From positions 381,346 through 445,345 of the forward strand of contig NZ_CP102734.1 of the NCBI RefSeq assembly GCF_024722375.1: a stretch of 64,000 nt of DNA, given 5' to 3'. Numbering within the stretch: the first letter of the stretch is position 1; the number at the start of each line of letters is the position of its first letter. The notes under the pieces are model-generated. The model worked only from the letters and a program-made list of their open reading frames with translations, had not been told where the DNA came from and searched no databases. Shown one piece after another: positions 11,005 to 21,600 of this stretch. The DNA is from Mycoplasma iguanae. Lineage in GTDB: Bacteria > Bacillota_I > Bacilli_A > Mycoplasmatales > Metamycoplasmataceae. Both the position numbers and the translations under genes were made by a program.

Positions 11005-11562
11005 CTAACTTATATTTAAATGTTTAGAACGAATTTTGATTCGAATACTTTTAAGAGCTTTATTAATAAAGAAAACACTTGTGTCTAAATTTTTTGATAT
11101 TTGCACAATGGATAGGTTTTCATAAACTAAATACTCAATAATGCGTTTTTCAAATTGTGTGAATTTAACAGAATCTAAAAAAATTGATTCTTCATCATCA
11201 AAAAAATTAACTTCTAGATAATTATCATACAAAATACTTGCATGATTTAGGACTAAATGTTTTCTTGACAATCATTTTCTACAATAATTACGCATATGGT
11301 TGACTATTTTTGTCATTAAATAAATTTCAAAATTATCATGTTTTTCGGGATCAAATTTCATGTAAAATTTAATTAATTCAAAACTTGTTTCTGCATACAA
11401 ATCTTCTCATGTTATAGGTAAGCTAAAATATTTACGAATTACCATTTTAGATAAATTAACTAAAAGTACATGATATTTTACAAGTAAAACTCTTGCAATT
11501 TTGTTAATTTCAGCTTGCGACATTTTAAATTCAACAAAGCTAAACTCTTTTTTATCATCCAT
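11005..11562 (-). CDS. Sigma-70-like alternative sigma factor
   Basis: A 185-residue protein with TGA codons read as Trp (TWEDLY, RKWLSRK). Residues about 40-90 resemble sigma region 2: after KYFSLP comes WEDLYAETSFELIKFYMKFD and then FEIYLMTKIVNHMRNY, which follows the pattern of core-binding region 2 (EDL..E...L......FDP......Y....I...). Residues about 135-180 resemble region 4: FTQFEKRIIEYLVYENLSI and then QISKNLDTSVFFINKALKSI, a helix-turn-helix for -35 recognition. Regions 1 and 3 are absent, as in small alternative sigma factors. M. genitalium MG428, a sigma of this kind, controls recombination genes including recA and ruvAB. Here the gene sits directly upstream of recA. Start ATG 11562, weak Shine-Dalgarno. 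Confidence 0.7.
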
Positions 11563-11581
11563 ATATTCACACCATCTCAAT

Positions 11582-12256
11582 CTATATTTTAAATAGAATT
11601 ATTCCTGCAGCTACAGAAACATTGAGTGATTGTACTGTTCCTTTTAAAGGTATATACACATCTTGATCTGACATTTTTAGAATAGATTTAGAAACACCAT
11701 TTTTTTCTGAGCCAAGAACTAGTGCTAAAGGATAATTAAAATTAATTTTATTTATATCTGAAGCTTTGGCAGATAAATTTGTTACATATATTCAAAAATT
11801 TCATTTTTTTAATTTTTCAATTGAAGCTACAAGTGAATTTACCTTAATAAATTTTAAATTAATAAAACCACCAGATGACACTTTTAAAACAGTATCGTTA
11901 ATAGTAACCGATCTCTCTTTGGGAAATATAATATATGTTAAGCCACTTGCATTTGCTGTTCTTAAAATAGCACCAAAATTATGCGGATCAGTTATGTGAT
12001 CCAATATTAAAATTTTTTGAGGTAATTCTTTTTTAATAATATTTAAATCGTAATATTTAATATCATCAATTTCAGCAATAAAACCTTGGTGATTTTCAGA
12101 AGTCATTAAATCAAGCTGTTCTTTTGGCAAAATTAATAATTTAATTGTGTGTGGCAAAGAAAAGCTAGGTTGCTTTATTAAATAAAGGGTTTTAATGGGA
12201 TATTTATTTTTAATTGCATCTAGCACTGAATTTTTACCACATATTAATCTTATCAT
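11582..12256 (-). CDS. rlmB: 23S rRNA 2'-O-ribose methyltransferase, RlmB/TrmH family
   Basis: A 224-residue SPOUT methyltransferase. The N-terminal substrate-binding part begins MIRLICGKNSVLDAI as in RlmB. The knot domain carries the three SpoU motifs: DHITDPHNFGAILRTANASG, LGSEKNGVS and IPLKGTVQSLNVSVAAG. RlmB methylates G2251 of 23S rRNA in E. coli. TGA codons in the middle (KKWNFWIYV) are Trp. It lies 24 bases after the cysS stop, a cysS-rlmB arrangement common in low-GC bacteria, and 19 bases before the sigma-like gene, so all three could be co-transcribed. Confidence 0.88.
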
Positions 12257-12280
12257 TTAAACCCCTTCAAAATAATTAAG

Positions 12281-13513
12281 TTAGAAAATTATTAAATTTT
12301 TTTTAAGAATTTCTCGAAATTGGTCAGCTTTTAAAAAATTTTTTAAATTTCTACTTTTTTTTCAATTTTTATAAATTTCGTGTATATGTAATGGAATTTC
12401 TGAATTCATAAATAAAAAACCAAGTTTTTTTCACAAAGTAAAAATTTTAATTTTTGCTTTATCATTTTTTAACGCTTCATTAAACAGTGACATTATTTTT
12501 AAATTAGCTTGAGCAAATTTAACATTTGCAACTAGCTCCATTATTTCCAAAATTTCTTTATCTTCAATCATTTGAAATTTTCATTTAGGATTTTCTGCTT
12601 GAAAATTATTATGCAATGTTTTAAAACGATTTAGTAATTTTAAATTATTAGAAATTAGTTCATCATTTAAATTTATAACTGAATTAAATGATGAATTTAA
12701 AATAATTAAACGAAATAAATCAGCTGGATATTGTTTTAAAAAATCTTTAGCTAATAAAAAATTATTTAAAGATTTAGACATTTTTTGTTCATTAATATTA
12801 ATTAAACCTGTTCACATTCACTTTTTAGTGATACTTTTATTATAAATTGCTAAATGTTGTGCATTTTCATTTTCATGATGGGGAAATTTTAAATCAATTC
12901 CTCCACCATGAATATCAACTCCTTTAGCACCAAAGTGTTTATCAATTAATGCAGCACATTCTGTATGTCATCCAGGACGGCCCTTACCAAAAGAAGAATC
13001 AAATTTTATTCCTTTAGAAGTTTTTTTTCACAACACAAAATCTTGTGATTGTTTTTTATTTATATTTATTGTCTCTTGAGAAATTAACATATCCAGTTTC
13101 TGATTTGAAACTTCTCCATATTTTTTTAAATTAGCGATGTTAAATAAAATGTCTTCATTACTCTTGTAAGTAAAGTTATTTGCTTGAACTTTCTGGATAT
13201 AGGAATCAATTACTTCTAAATTATCTGTTACTTTTTCTAAATGAGTAGGAGTTTGAATATTAAATTCTTTTAATAAATTTATATATTCTAAAAAATACTT
13301 TTCAGATATATTTTTTTCACTTTGATTTTCATGAATTGCTTTTTCTATAATTTTGTCATCAATATCTGTAATATTATGAACAAAATTAATTATGACTCCT
13401 AAAGCACTATGTGCTCTAAGCAAAATATCAAAAAAAACTATCGGTCGCATGTTGCCGATATGGGGTGAATTATAAACTGTTGGACCACATAGGTAAGTGT
13501 TTAATCTTTTCAT
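12281..13513 (-). CDS. cysS: Cysteinyl-tRNA synthetase
   Basis: A 410-residue class I synthetase. The zinc ligand C9 is in YLCGPTVYN, the HIGH-like signature is HIGN at residues 18-21, the GWHTECAAL segment supplies further zinc ligands, and KMSKS is at residues 244-248. It is shorter than the E. coli enzyme (461 residues), as usual for mycoplasmas. Two or more TGA codons are Trp. The ATG at 13511-13513 lies inside the left arm of a 21-base perfect palindrome. The likely minus-strand -10 (TATAAC, 13521-13526) ends only 7 bases before the ATG and there is no Shine-Dalgarno, so the mRNA is probably leaderless. Confidence 0.95.
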
Positions 13514-13554
13514 TTTATTTGTTATAATTTTAGCAAATAAAATGAAAAGATTAA
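13501..13554. repeat. 21-bp perfect palindrome with a divergent promoter in its loop
   Basis: Arms 13501-13521 and 13534-13554 are exact reverse complements around the 12-base loop TTATAATTTTAG. The left arm contains the first codons of cysS (minus strand) and the right arm repeats them facing the other way. The loop carries a perfect -10 for the plus strand (TATAAT 13523-13528), and the overlapping GTTATA gives a minus-strand -10 for cysS. Confidence 0.9.
13523..13528 (+). promoter_or_regulatory. -10 box for the DJ-1/PfpI gene
   Basis: TATAAT lies in the loop of the palindrome at 13501-13554. Transcription would start near 13535, at the beginning of the right arm, about 35 bases before the gene's ATG. 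The overlapping sequence on the other strand would serve cysS. Confidence 0.6.
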
Positions 13555-13565
13555 GGAGTATTTAA
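13542..13565 (+). CDS. Possible 7-codon leader peptide copied from the cysS start
   Basis: The right arm of the palindrome reproduces the cysS start codon and the next codons, giving the tiny frame MKRLRSI ending at TAA 13563-13565, 4 bases before the DJ-1/PfpI ATG. The first four residues equal those of cysteinyl-tRNA synthetase. Its own ATG has no Shine-Dalgarno, but it would lie only about 7 bases from the expected mRNA 5' end. It may be an accident of the inverted duplication. Confidence 0.25.
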   Translation: MKRLRSI

Positions 13566-13569
13566 AATA

Positions 13570-14121
13570 ATGAAAAAATTATTAGTTCTAGTTTTAGAAG
13601 ATTTCCAAGATATTGAATTAACAACAGTATTGTCTACATTAGACATGTCAAAAACTTTTTCTGCTATTGATTTTTATAATCCTAATGGTTTAAAAGAAGT
13701 ATCAGGGCAACACAAAGTTACTTGAGTAAAAATCAATGTAGAGGAACCTAATTTAGATGAATATGAAGGAATTTTTATTCCTGGTGGAAAAGCTGCAATA
13801 CATCTAAGAGATGATAAAAAAGCTTTGGAATTAGTTAAAAAATTCCAAGACAGAAACCAAAAAATATACAGTATTTGTGACGCACCAAATGCATTACATG
13901 AAAAAGGCATTATTACAGATGAAGCTTATGTTGGTTACCCAATTAGTAACCATATTAAAGGTGAAAACTTTAAAGATACAAATAGTGTAAAACATGAAAA
14001 TTTATTCACTTCACGTTGTCCATTTACTAGTTTTGATTTAGCATTTGACATCATCGAACATTACCAAGGTAAAGCACAAAAAGAACTAATTGAAAAAATA
14101 GTAAAAGGGATTGCAAATTAA
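13570..14121 (+). CDS. DJ-1/PfpI family protein
   Basis: A 183-residue class I glutamine-amidotransferase-like protein. It has the N-terminal strand LLVLVLEDFQDIE with a conserved acidic residue (E16), the segment GIFIPGGKAAIHLRDD, and the nucleophile elbow YSICDAPNAL with Cys103, which matches the reactive cysteine of DJ-1. Family members act as glyoxalase/deglycase-like or redox-protective proteins; the activity here cannot be read from sequence. The start at 13570 has AAGGAG upstream. One TGA (VTWVKI) is Trp. It is a single-gene unit closed by two terminator hairpins. Confidence 0.85.
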
Positions 14122-14132
14122 TCCCTTTTTTC
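14102..14132 (+). terminator. Terminator overlapping the DJ-1/PfpI stop
   Basis: A hairpin with arms AAAGGGATT and AATCCCTTT (loop GCAAATT) begins inside the last codons of the gene, spans its TAA and continues into a T-rich tract. Confidence 0.75.
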
Positions 14133-14148
14133 TTTTTAAACAAAAAGA

Positions 14149-14178
14149 AAAAATCTCTTGTTTTTAAGAGATTTTTTT
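14149..14178. terminator. Bidirectional terminator between DJ-1/PfpI and rpmF
   Basis: A hairpin AAATCTCTT / AAGAGATTT with a 5-base T-rich loop is flanked by A and T runs and lies between convergent genes, so it can end transcripts from both sides. Confidence 0.75.
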
Positions 14179-14209
14179 AATAAATAAAAATTATTTAAAA
14201 GTAAAAGTA

Positions 14210-14404
14210 TTATCTGTCGTTTAAAGCTAAATAACCTTCTACTTTTCTGTTTTTATAGAAACCACAGAATTTACATACACGGTGTTGCAAAATTAATTGT
14301 GAGCAATTTTTACAAGCAACTAAATTTTGTACAGGCAGAGCGTCATGTGTTCTTCTTTTATTTCTACGTTGTTTAGAAGTTTTACGCTTAGGAACAATCG
14401 CCAT
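14210..14404 (-). CDS. rpmF: 50S ribosomal protein L32
   Basis: A 64-residue basic protein beginning MAIVPKRKTSKQRRNKRRTH, the L32 signature. A zinc ribbon follows: CKNC and CKFC about 13 residues apart, so this is the cysteine-containing form. It binds 23S rRNA in the large subunit. A Shine-Dalgarno (AAGGGAG) precedes the ATG. It sits downstream of pncB but is separated from it by a hairpin at 14525-14556, so it is probably expressed on its own. Confidence 0.97.
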   Translation of the reverse strand: MAIVPKRKTSKQRRNKRRTHDALPVQNLVACKNCSQLILQHRVCKFCGFYKNRKVEGYLALNDR

Positions 14405-14524
14405 TTTATCTCCCTTCTAATTAATTGAACTTTAATCAAACCTATAAATATTTTTATGTTTTATATCAGATATAACAAAGTATTGTTAATTATATCAATT
14501 TTTTCAAATTTTGCTACAAAAAAA

Positions 14525-14556
14525 AATCTTTAATTTTTTTGGTTTTTTTAAAGATT
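14525..14556 (-). terminator. Terminator after pncB
   Basis: Arms AATCTTTAA and TTAAAGATT enclose a T-rich loop. On the minus strand the hairpin is followed by a run of T, 20 bases beyond the pncB stop. Confidence 0.65.
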
Positions 14557-14575
14557 AAATAACAAAGTTTTTTGT

Positions 14576-15577
14576 TTATTTTTTTAAAGTAATTAATCGA
14601 GGATTTTGAGAATATTCACGACCTACTTTTGCTAATTTGCTACCATTAATCATTGTTGCATCTGCAGAAAAAGTATTATGAATTTGTAAAATAAATTCAC
14701 CCACACCATAAGCATCAACTGGTGTATTTTCAGCTTCAAAGTAAGCAATTTTTTCGGGATTAAATCCTGAAGAAACAATAATTTTGACATGACTTCCACC
14801 ATTTTCATCTAAAACTTGTCTTAATCTTTTTACCTGGTTTGGAGTCACACCATACTCATTTTCATTGGATGTAAACATTTTGTCTTTAATAGCTTGTGAA
14901 GTGTCAATTCTCACACCTTTTAATTCCTTGCCAAAATGTTTTAAAACTTTTAATGAATCAGAAATTACATCATTGTGAAAGTCAACTAATGCTACTAAAT
15001 TTTGATCTTCAGGAAATAATTCTTTGTAATATTGCATTACTTTTACTAAATCACCTTCAAAATTTTGAATTAAAGCATGTGGGATCGAACCGAAAACTAC
15101 CGCTTCATTACCCCGTGCTCCAGCATTAGTAGAATGAGCTTTAATACCTGCTAATTCTACAGCTTGACCATCTCTTTCCTGATTAGAATAATGATCTGAA
15201 CGATCACCCATAAAAATGATTTCTTTAGTTTTTGCTGCTTGTAAACAGCGATAGGCATTTGTGGCAATTGAAGTACTTCTTGCTAAAACACCATCAATAA
15301 TTCCTTCATAAACACCAAATTCCTGGTAAGGTCCTGTTAATTCTAGGACAACTTCTTTAGCGTCGATTTTGCTTCCTTCGGGTAAATATTTAATTTCATA
15401 TTTAGAAATATCAGTTTCTTTTTTTAATATTTCTAAAACTTCATTCATTCCTCCTAAAATAGAATCATTGTGCCTTTGAAAAAATTGTAAAGTTACAACA
15501 TTATTAGGATTATGTTGTTTAATAATTTCTTCTGCTTTAAAAAAATAATTAGCTGCATAGTATCGCATATTTTTCAT
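14576..15577 (-). CDS. pncB: Nicotinate phosphoribosyltransferase
   Basis: A 333-residue enzyme of the short nicotinate phosphoribosyltransferase type. It makes nicotinate mononucleotide from nicotinate and PRPP, the entry step of NAD salvage. Family-typical parts include the N-terminal MRYYAANYFFKAEEII, GDRSDHYSNQERDGQA, a substrate region VVFGSIPHALIQ, LVDFHNDVI, VRIDTSQAIKDK, and the phosphate-binding end IVSSGFNPEKIAYF with DAYGVGEFI. The ATG at 15577 has AAAGGA 6 bases upstream; a second ATG at codon 4 is possible. It contains no in-frame TGA, unlike most neighbours. The gene is flanked by hairpins on both sides. Confidence 0.9.
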   Translation of the reverse strand: MKNMRYYAANYFFKAEEIIKQHNPNNVVTLQFFQRHNDSILGGMNEVLEILKKETDISKYEIKYLPEGSKIDAKEVVLELTGPYQEFGVYEGIIDGVLARSTSIATNAYRCLQAAKTKEIIFMGDRSDHYSNQERDGQAVELAGIKAHSTNAGARGNEAVVFGSIPHALIQNFEGDLVKVMQYYKELFPEDQNLVALVDFHNDVISDSLKVLKHFGKELKGVRIDTSQAIKDKMFTSNENEYGVTPNQVKRLRQVLDENGGSHVKIIVSSGFNPEKIAYFEAENTPVDAYGVGEFILQIHNTFSADATMINGSKLAKVGREYSQNPRLITLKK

Positions 15578-15589
15578 AGATATCCTTTA

Positions 15590-15617
15590 AAAAAACACAT
15601 ATGAAAATGTGTTTTTT
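15590..15617. terminator. Terminator of the SGNH hydrolase gene
   Basis: Arms AAAAAACACAT and ATGTGTTTTTT (11 bp, 6-base loop) lie 7 bases beyond the stop of the giant hydrolase gene. On the minus strand the stem ends in a T run. Confidence 0.75.
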
Positions 15618-15623
15618 ATTATT

Positions 15624-18600
15624 TTAATTATCGCTGTGACCTTGTTTAATATAACGCATAATTGTGTGTTTGATTGTTTCACTATTTCTATGACGATTCA
15701 TATTACTTTTGTCACTTCCATCATAATAATAAATCATTCATAGTAAATCATTTTTACCATAATCATCATATGTAGGGAATACGTAACGTCATCTTCATCA
15801 ATTATATTTTCCCCGATTACCGAAAATGTGGTCAGCTAAAGTAGTGCTTGTTGAGCTTTTTAAATATTCAAATAATTGGCCTTCAACAGTTGTATTAGTT
15901 ATATTTCAGAAAATTAATTTATCTGAACTTTCACGAATGTATGTTTCTCATGCATATCATAAAGCTGAAGCAGCAATTCGATAAATCGCTTTATAATAAA
16001 CATTATTTTTATCAAATTCATTTTTTTTATTTGATTTTGTTTTATTATATTCCTCAAATAATTTTTTGTAAATGTGTTTTAAAGATCCAGTTAAATCAAC
16101 TCCGCCACCATTACCAGATCCGCCACTAGTTAATTTACCACTTAATGCATCTTTTAAAGCACTAAGTCATGTTAATTTAGTTCGTTTATTTTTATCAGGA
16201 TCTTTATTAATATTATTTAATCCAAAAAATAGCGGATGATCTGTAGCAGTAGCTTGATCTATATTAGCTGGTAAAGGAGAATATTCAAATACATAATTAA
16301 TTAAGTTAGCAAATCCTTTAACAGGAATTTTATTATTATCAATTAGTTTTCCTAAACCGATTACACCATCCATATTAGTTAAATCCAATGCTTCTAATGC
16401 TTTAACTAATCTATTTATACCGTCTTCAGTTGTAAATGTTTTTAATTTTAATTCTCTAAATAATTTAAAGAATTCCTTTTTAATCTTATCTCATTGTGGA
16501 ATTTCTTTTAGAGATTTTTTTGCTCCTGTAAGAAGTTCATGAATTGTTGAACGGTAATCATTTGTTTTATTATTTGGAATTTTTAATTTCAGTTTAGCTA
16601 TTAAAATTTCTGCTACTAAATTAGATGTTGGTTTTAATTCTAAAATTCCTTGAAAGACTGAATCTATATTATTTTCAATTGCTTTAATTTCATTTTCACT
16701 GAAAAATGTATCAATAAATTCAGTGGCATCTTTTGCTTTTGCATAATCATTATTTCTTTGGAAAATATCTTTTACAAATTTATTAATTGTATCTTTGATA
16801 AAAGTATTTTTAAATGAATAATCTAACAATGCATCAACAAATTCCCCGGTAACTTGTTCATTTGTTTCTAATGATGTTGTCATTTTAGCTACTAAAAATT
16901 CTTTAGCTTTAGCTTTCACAAATGAATTAATATTTGTATTACCTAGAAGTTGATCAACTAAATTTTTAAATATAGATTCTAATTTAGTTTTATTTTTTAT
17001 AACTTTTTCAGCTTCTCCGGTAGCTTGATCGATGTATTTTGATTTTAAAATTTTTGAAATAATTTCAAATGCTCTGTTTTGATTTGCAGTAGTTTTATCT
17101 GTTGATTTGGCTGGAGATGTAGGAGTTGTTGCAATTGCTGCAGCTGCTAAACCAAAAAATTCTTCTAGTTTTGTATTTGGTAGTTTTAAAATAAAACTAT
17201 TGATAAATGCATTGATTTGTCCAGCACTTAATTCATCTCATTCGATAATTTCTAATAAAGAAATTAATATTTCTTCATCAAATTTTAATAAATCTCTTAG
17301 TTTTTGTTCAAGTTCTTCTTTATTTGAAGTTCCTTCGATGATTGTTTCTAGATTTTCTTCTAAGAATTTTTGAACTTTATCAATTAATTCTTTATAGAAG
17401 CTAGTTGAACTAAATTTACTTAAAATTGTTGAAACAACCTGTTTATTTGTGCTGATTTCACTTTCTGTTAAATTTTGGGAAATATCTAGATAAATTTTTA
17501 AAGTTTTTTCTAATAAGATATAAAGTTTGTCAGAAATTCCTGAAGATTTTAAGAAGTTATCAACTATTTTTTGTAGTGAATCAAATAAATCATCTTTATT
17601 TGCATTATAAAATTTAACTAAAAATTTAGACCATGAACTAATTTCATCAGTTGAATATTGTTTTCTTTCTTTAACTAAATTTTCAATTGCTTTTTTAACA
17701 ACACTTGAAATTTCTGAATCATTTAAAAGTGTTGAAGCTGCTTCACTTACAAAGTCTTTATATTCATCTTTTAGTGATTCAAATTTTGGATAAGCTTTGA
17801 ATGCTCCATCTAATAATTTTGGTGAAGCATCAGTTAAGTTTTTAACAATATTTTGATATAAAGAATTTGAAGAATCAAATAATTTATCAGTCAATGCTTT
17901 GGCAATATCAATTAATTTTGTTTCTGCTTCACTGCTTAATTCTTCTTTAAATAAGGCTTGAACAATTTTTAAACTATCTGCTAATTTATTAGAATTTTTG
18001 CCTGTTTTTTCTGCAGCAGCCACTACTTGTGGTTTAATCAGTGAAACTAAATCAATTTCACCTAAAATAGCATTAAGTAAGTTTGTTCATAATTCTTTGT
18101 CAATGGCTTCTATTTCTAGAAGTTTCATTAATTTTCCATAAGACTGATAATTTGTATAATCAAATACTTCTTTAATTTTGTTTAACAGAATGTCTTTGTC
18201 ACCATCAATTAAAGCTGCGACAAAACTTTCTTCTTTTAATGAATCTAATAATTTGTTTAGAAGTTCATTATATAGTGAAAAGGAATTAATATTTCCAATA
18301 AATTTATCAATAAATTTATTAACTGCTTCTTTATTTTCTGTATTTACATCTTCATATTTTTTTGAAGGACTTAATTGTTTAAAAATAATTTTTGAAATTT
18401 GTTCTTTTACTTTTGTTGAAGTTATAAAGAATTCAATAAATTTCTTAATTTCAGCATTTAAAGTTTCTGATTCATTTTGGAAAATTGTCGCAATTAACCC
18501 TGCTACAGATGTGAATTTTTCAACTTTTTGGTTTCTACCTAAAATTGCTTTAATTCCTGTATCTATAATTTTGTAAATTGAATCATTATCAATTAATGAT

Positions 18601-21600
18601 TGATATAAATCTTCAATAAGTGTTTTTGTATCTTGTTCAGTAAATAGTAATGCTTTTTGTAAATCTGAACCTAATAATTTTTCAATTTGTTGCGTAATTA
18701 TTGATTTAATGTTAGCTTGAGGTAATGCTTTTTGTAAAATTTGTTTTACAATTTCACGTGCTTTTACAACATTAGCATCAACTATTGCTTGACGTTGTGG
18801 TTGATCATGTGCATTAAAAGTTTTTGAAGATACAAAATGATTTAGAATAAATAAAAATTGTTGTTCAATATTTGCTTGAGAATTGCTAGTTTTTACTTCA
18901 TCACTTGTCTTATCTGTTTCAGCATTTTCTGTACCAATTAGTGCTTCAATTTTTTCTATTGAAATAAATTCTGATAAAAATCCAAATGCTTTGGCAAAAT
19001 CTTCTGGAGCTAAAGCTTTGATTTCAATTGTTTCAATGATAACTTTTAGAATTGTTTCAACATTAATACTGAAATCTTGGAATTTTTCTGCAAATGATTC
19101 AACTTTTTTTCAATCTCCAGCTAAAATACTTTCAATATTTTTGTCTAAGTAAGTTAATAAAGTTTCTAAAGCATCTTTAAAGTAAGTTAGTGAAGGTATA
19201 TTTGGTAAAAATTTAACAATGAAGTTTTTAAAGTCATTTTTCTTTGATTCACTAGCGTTTAATGCTTCTGGTAATAATATTTTGTCAATAGCAAAACCAA
19301 ATACAATTTCAGATATTACTTTATTTGATTGATCATTTTTTAAAAATTCACCAATAATATTTCCAATAGCAGTTTTTAAATTTTCAATATTATTATTTAC
19401 TAAAATTTTAATAAATTGTGAGATGTCTTTGACGGTTTTATATTGTTCTTTATTTTTAATAATATCTCTTAAAAATGAAGATAATAATTGATTTAAATTA
19501 TCTGATTTAAATGCTGTAAATAAAAATTCAGAAATAATGGTTTTGATATTTTTACTATTTTCAGCAATTACTGGAGAAGAAATATTTTGTTCTAAATAAA
19601 TTAATGCATTAGATGAAAACTGTTCTGCAACTAATTTTAAAATAGGGTCAAAAGAATCACCTTTAGTAAAGAAGTCTAAAATAGAATTAAAAATTAGTTG
19701 AAGTTTATTATGGTCGCTTGTAGTTAATTTATCATTTAGTAAAACATCATTTAATAAAGTAATAAAATTTAATCCTGAATTAGCATTTCCTATTTCTGAA
19801 AATGTTGAAATTAAAGAAGTTAGATCTATTTTAGATAAAACAATTTTGATTAAATCTGAAATTTCTCTGTTAGAAAAATCTTTATCAAGAATAATTTCTA
19901 AGAAATCTTGAAAGTTTTCTTTTTTATTAATATCAATAAAATTTAGTAAATTAAAACTGGCATTAGTTTCATTTTGGAAGTTATTTAAAATTATTCGATT
20001 TGTATCTTGATCTATAAATTTATCAATAATTTGATTTTTAATGTTTTTGTAAATTGAAAGATTTGGTAGTTTTACTAATATTTTACTAATAAAACTACTA
20101 ATTTTTTCACGACTGTAAAGATCATGGTTGGTTATTTTTAATTTATTAAAAATAAGTAATTCTAAAGCTTTCTGTAAGGCATTAACATTAGTTTGTGATT
20201 TTAAAAATTCATTTAAAATTTCATCCACACTTGCAGAAATAGTAGATTTATTTAAACTAACAAACTCACTCAACATTTTTTCTAATGAAGGTTGACTTGT
20301 GTAGTGTTCTTTTCTAATAAATAAGTCTTCTACTAAATTAGAAATAAATGCTTTTAGGGCAACATTTTCTTTTAAACTACTTGTAATAGTATCAAAACTT
20401 TGAGTTAAGATTTGATGCTCTGCAATATTAAAGGAACTACTTGTTAAAGGTAAAAATTGCGAAATAATTAATTTGTCATTAATAAATTCTCGCACAATAT
20501 CTTTAATAAATTGTTTGGCTTCAGTTGGATTTGTAGAAAATAATTCTGAATTTAAAATTTCTTTTACTAAAATGAAAACATTTTCATTGTTAAAAATATT
20601 TTTTCTCACAACACTTGCAAGAGTATGTGAACTAATTTCATTTTGATTTAAGTTATCTAAATCTTTTTCAATTCCTTTAAATACTTTATCAATATATAAA
20701 GAACTAGCAAATGAACGAGCAATTTTAAAGAAATTGCTTACACCATCTGCATCTTTTTTTTGTAGGAAATTATATATTTTGCTATCTTTATCAAAATTTC
20801 ATGATTCTAAGATAGACATCATTGGTTTTATTAATGAGTTTATATTATTTTTATTAGCTTCAATAAAGTTAATCATAATTTTTGAAACACTAGAATTTTT
20901 AATTGATTCTAAAATTTCTGGTTTACTTTCTAGATCTGAATCTTCTCAAAGCTTTAAAGCATTTGAACTACCAATAACTTTTTGAACTAATTCTTTATTA
21001 TTTACACCATTAAACTCAATTTGATGTTGAAAAGAATCTTTGTCTTTAACAAAGTAATTATAATCTCAATTTTTTACTAAGGCATTAGCTGCTAAAAAAT
21101 TATGCTCTGTAGCATATTTTCCACCTAAAGATATTTTTAACAAAATATCTTGAGCCATTTTTTTATACCCTTTAGCAGTTGGGTGGATATCTAAAAACAT
21201 TTTAGATAACTTGCTTGAATCTTTTTCTCAATCATTTTCATCATATGTACTAATATAATTAGCATCATTATCTTGAGCTACTTTTTTGATTGTTTCATTT
21301 AAAGTTTTTAAAATAAAATTAGAAAAAGTTTGTCCTTCAACTTTAGCGAAATTTGCATCAATTATTTTCGCTAATCTTAGAAGTGGTTTTGGATAACCAA
21401 TAAAATTAATATTTCCATTTGGATTTAATTTTTTTGCTAATTTTGCTAATTTATCTAAATTAATTTTTAATTCAGCAATTAAAGAATTAAATTTAGCAAC
21501 AACTTCTTGTAGCTTTTCTGCTTTCAGTTTTTTGGATGAATTTTTATCAGTTGCTAAAAGATAAATTTCATGTCATGGTAATTGCATGATGATATCATTA

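Noticed and set aside
15624-20609. Several separate genes downstream of a short SGNH lipase
   Set aside because: The frame is continuous from 22214 to 15624 with only TGA breaks. Internal ATGs are not preceded by promoters or terminators.
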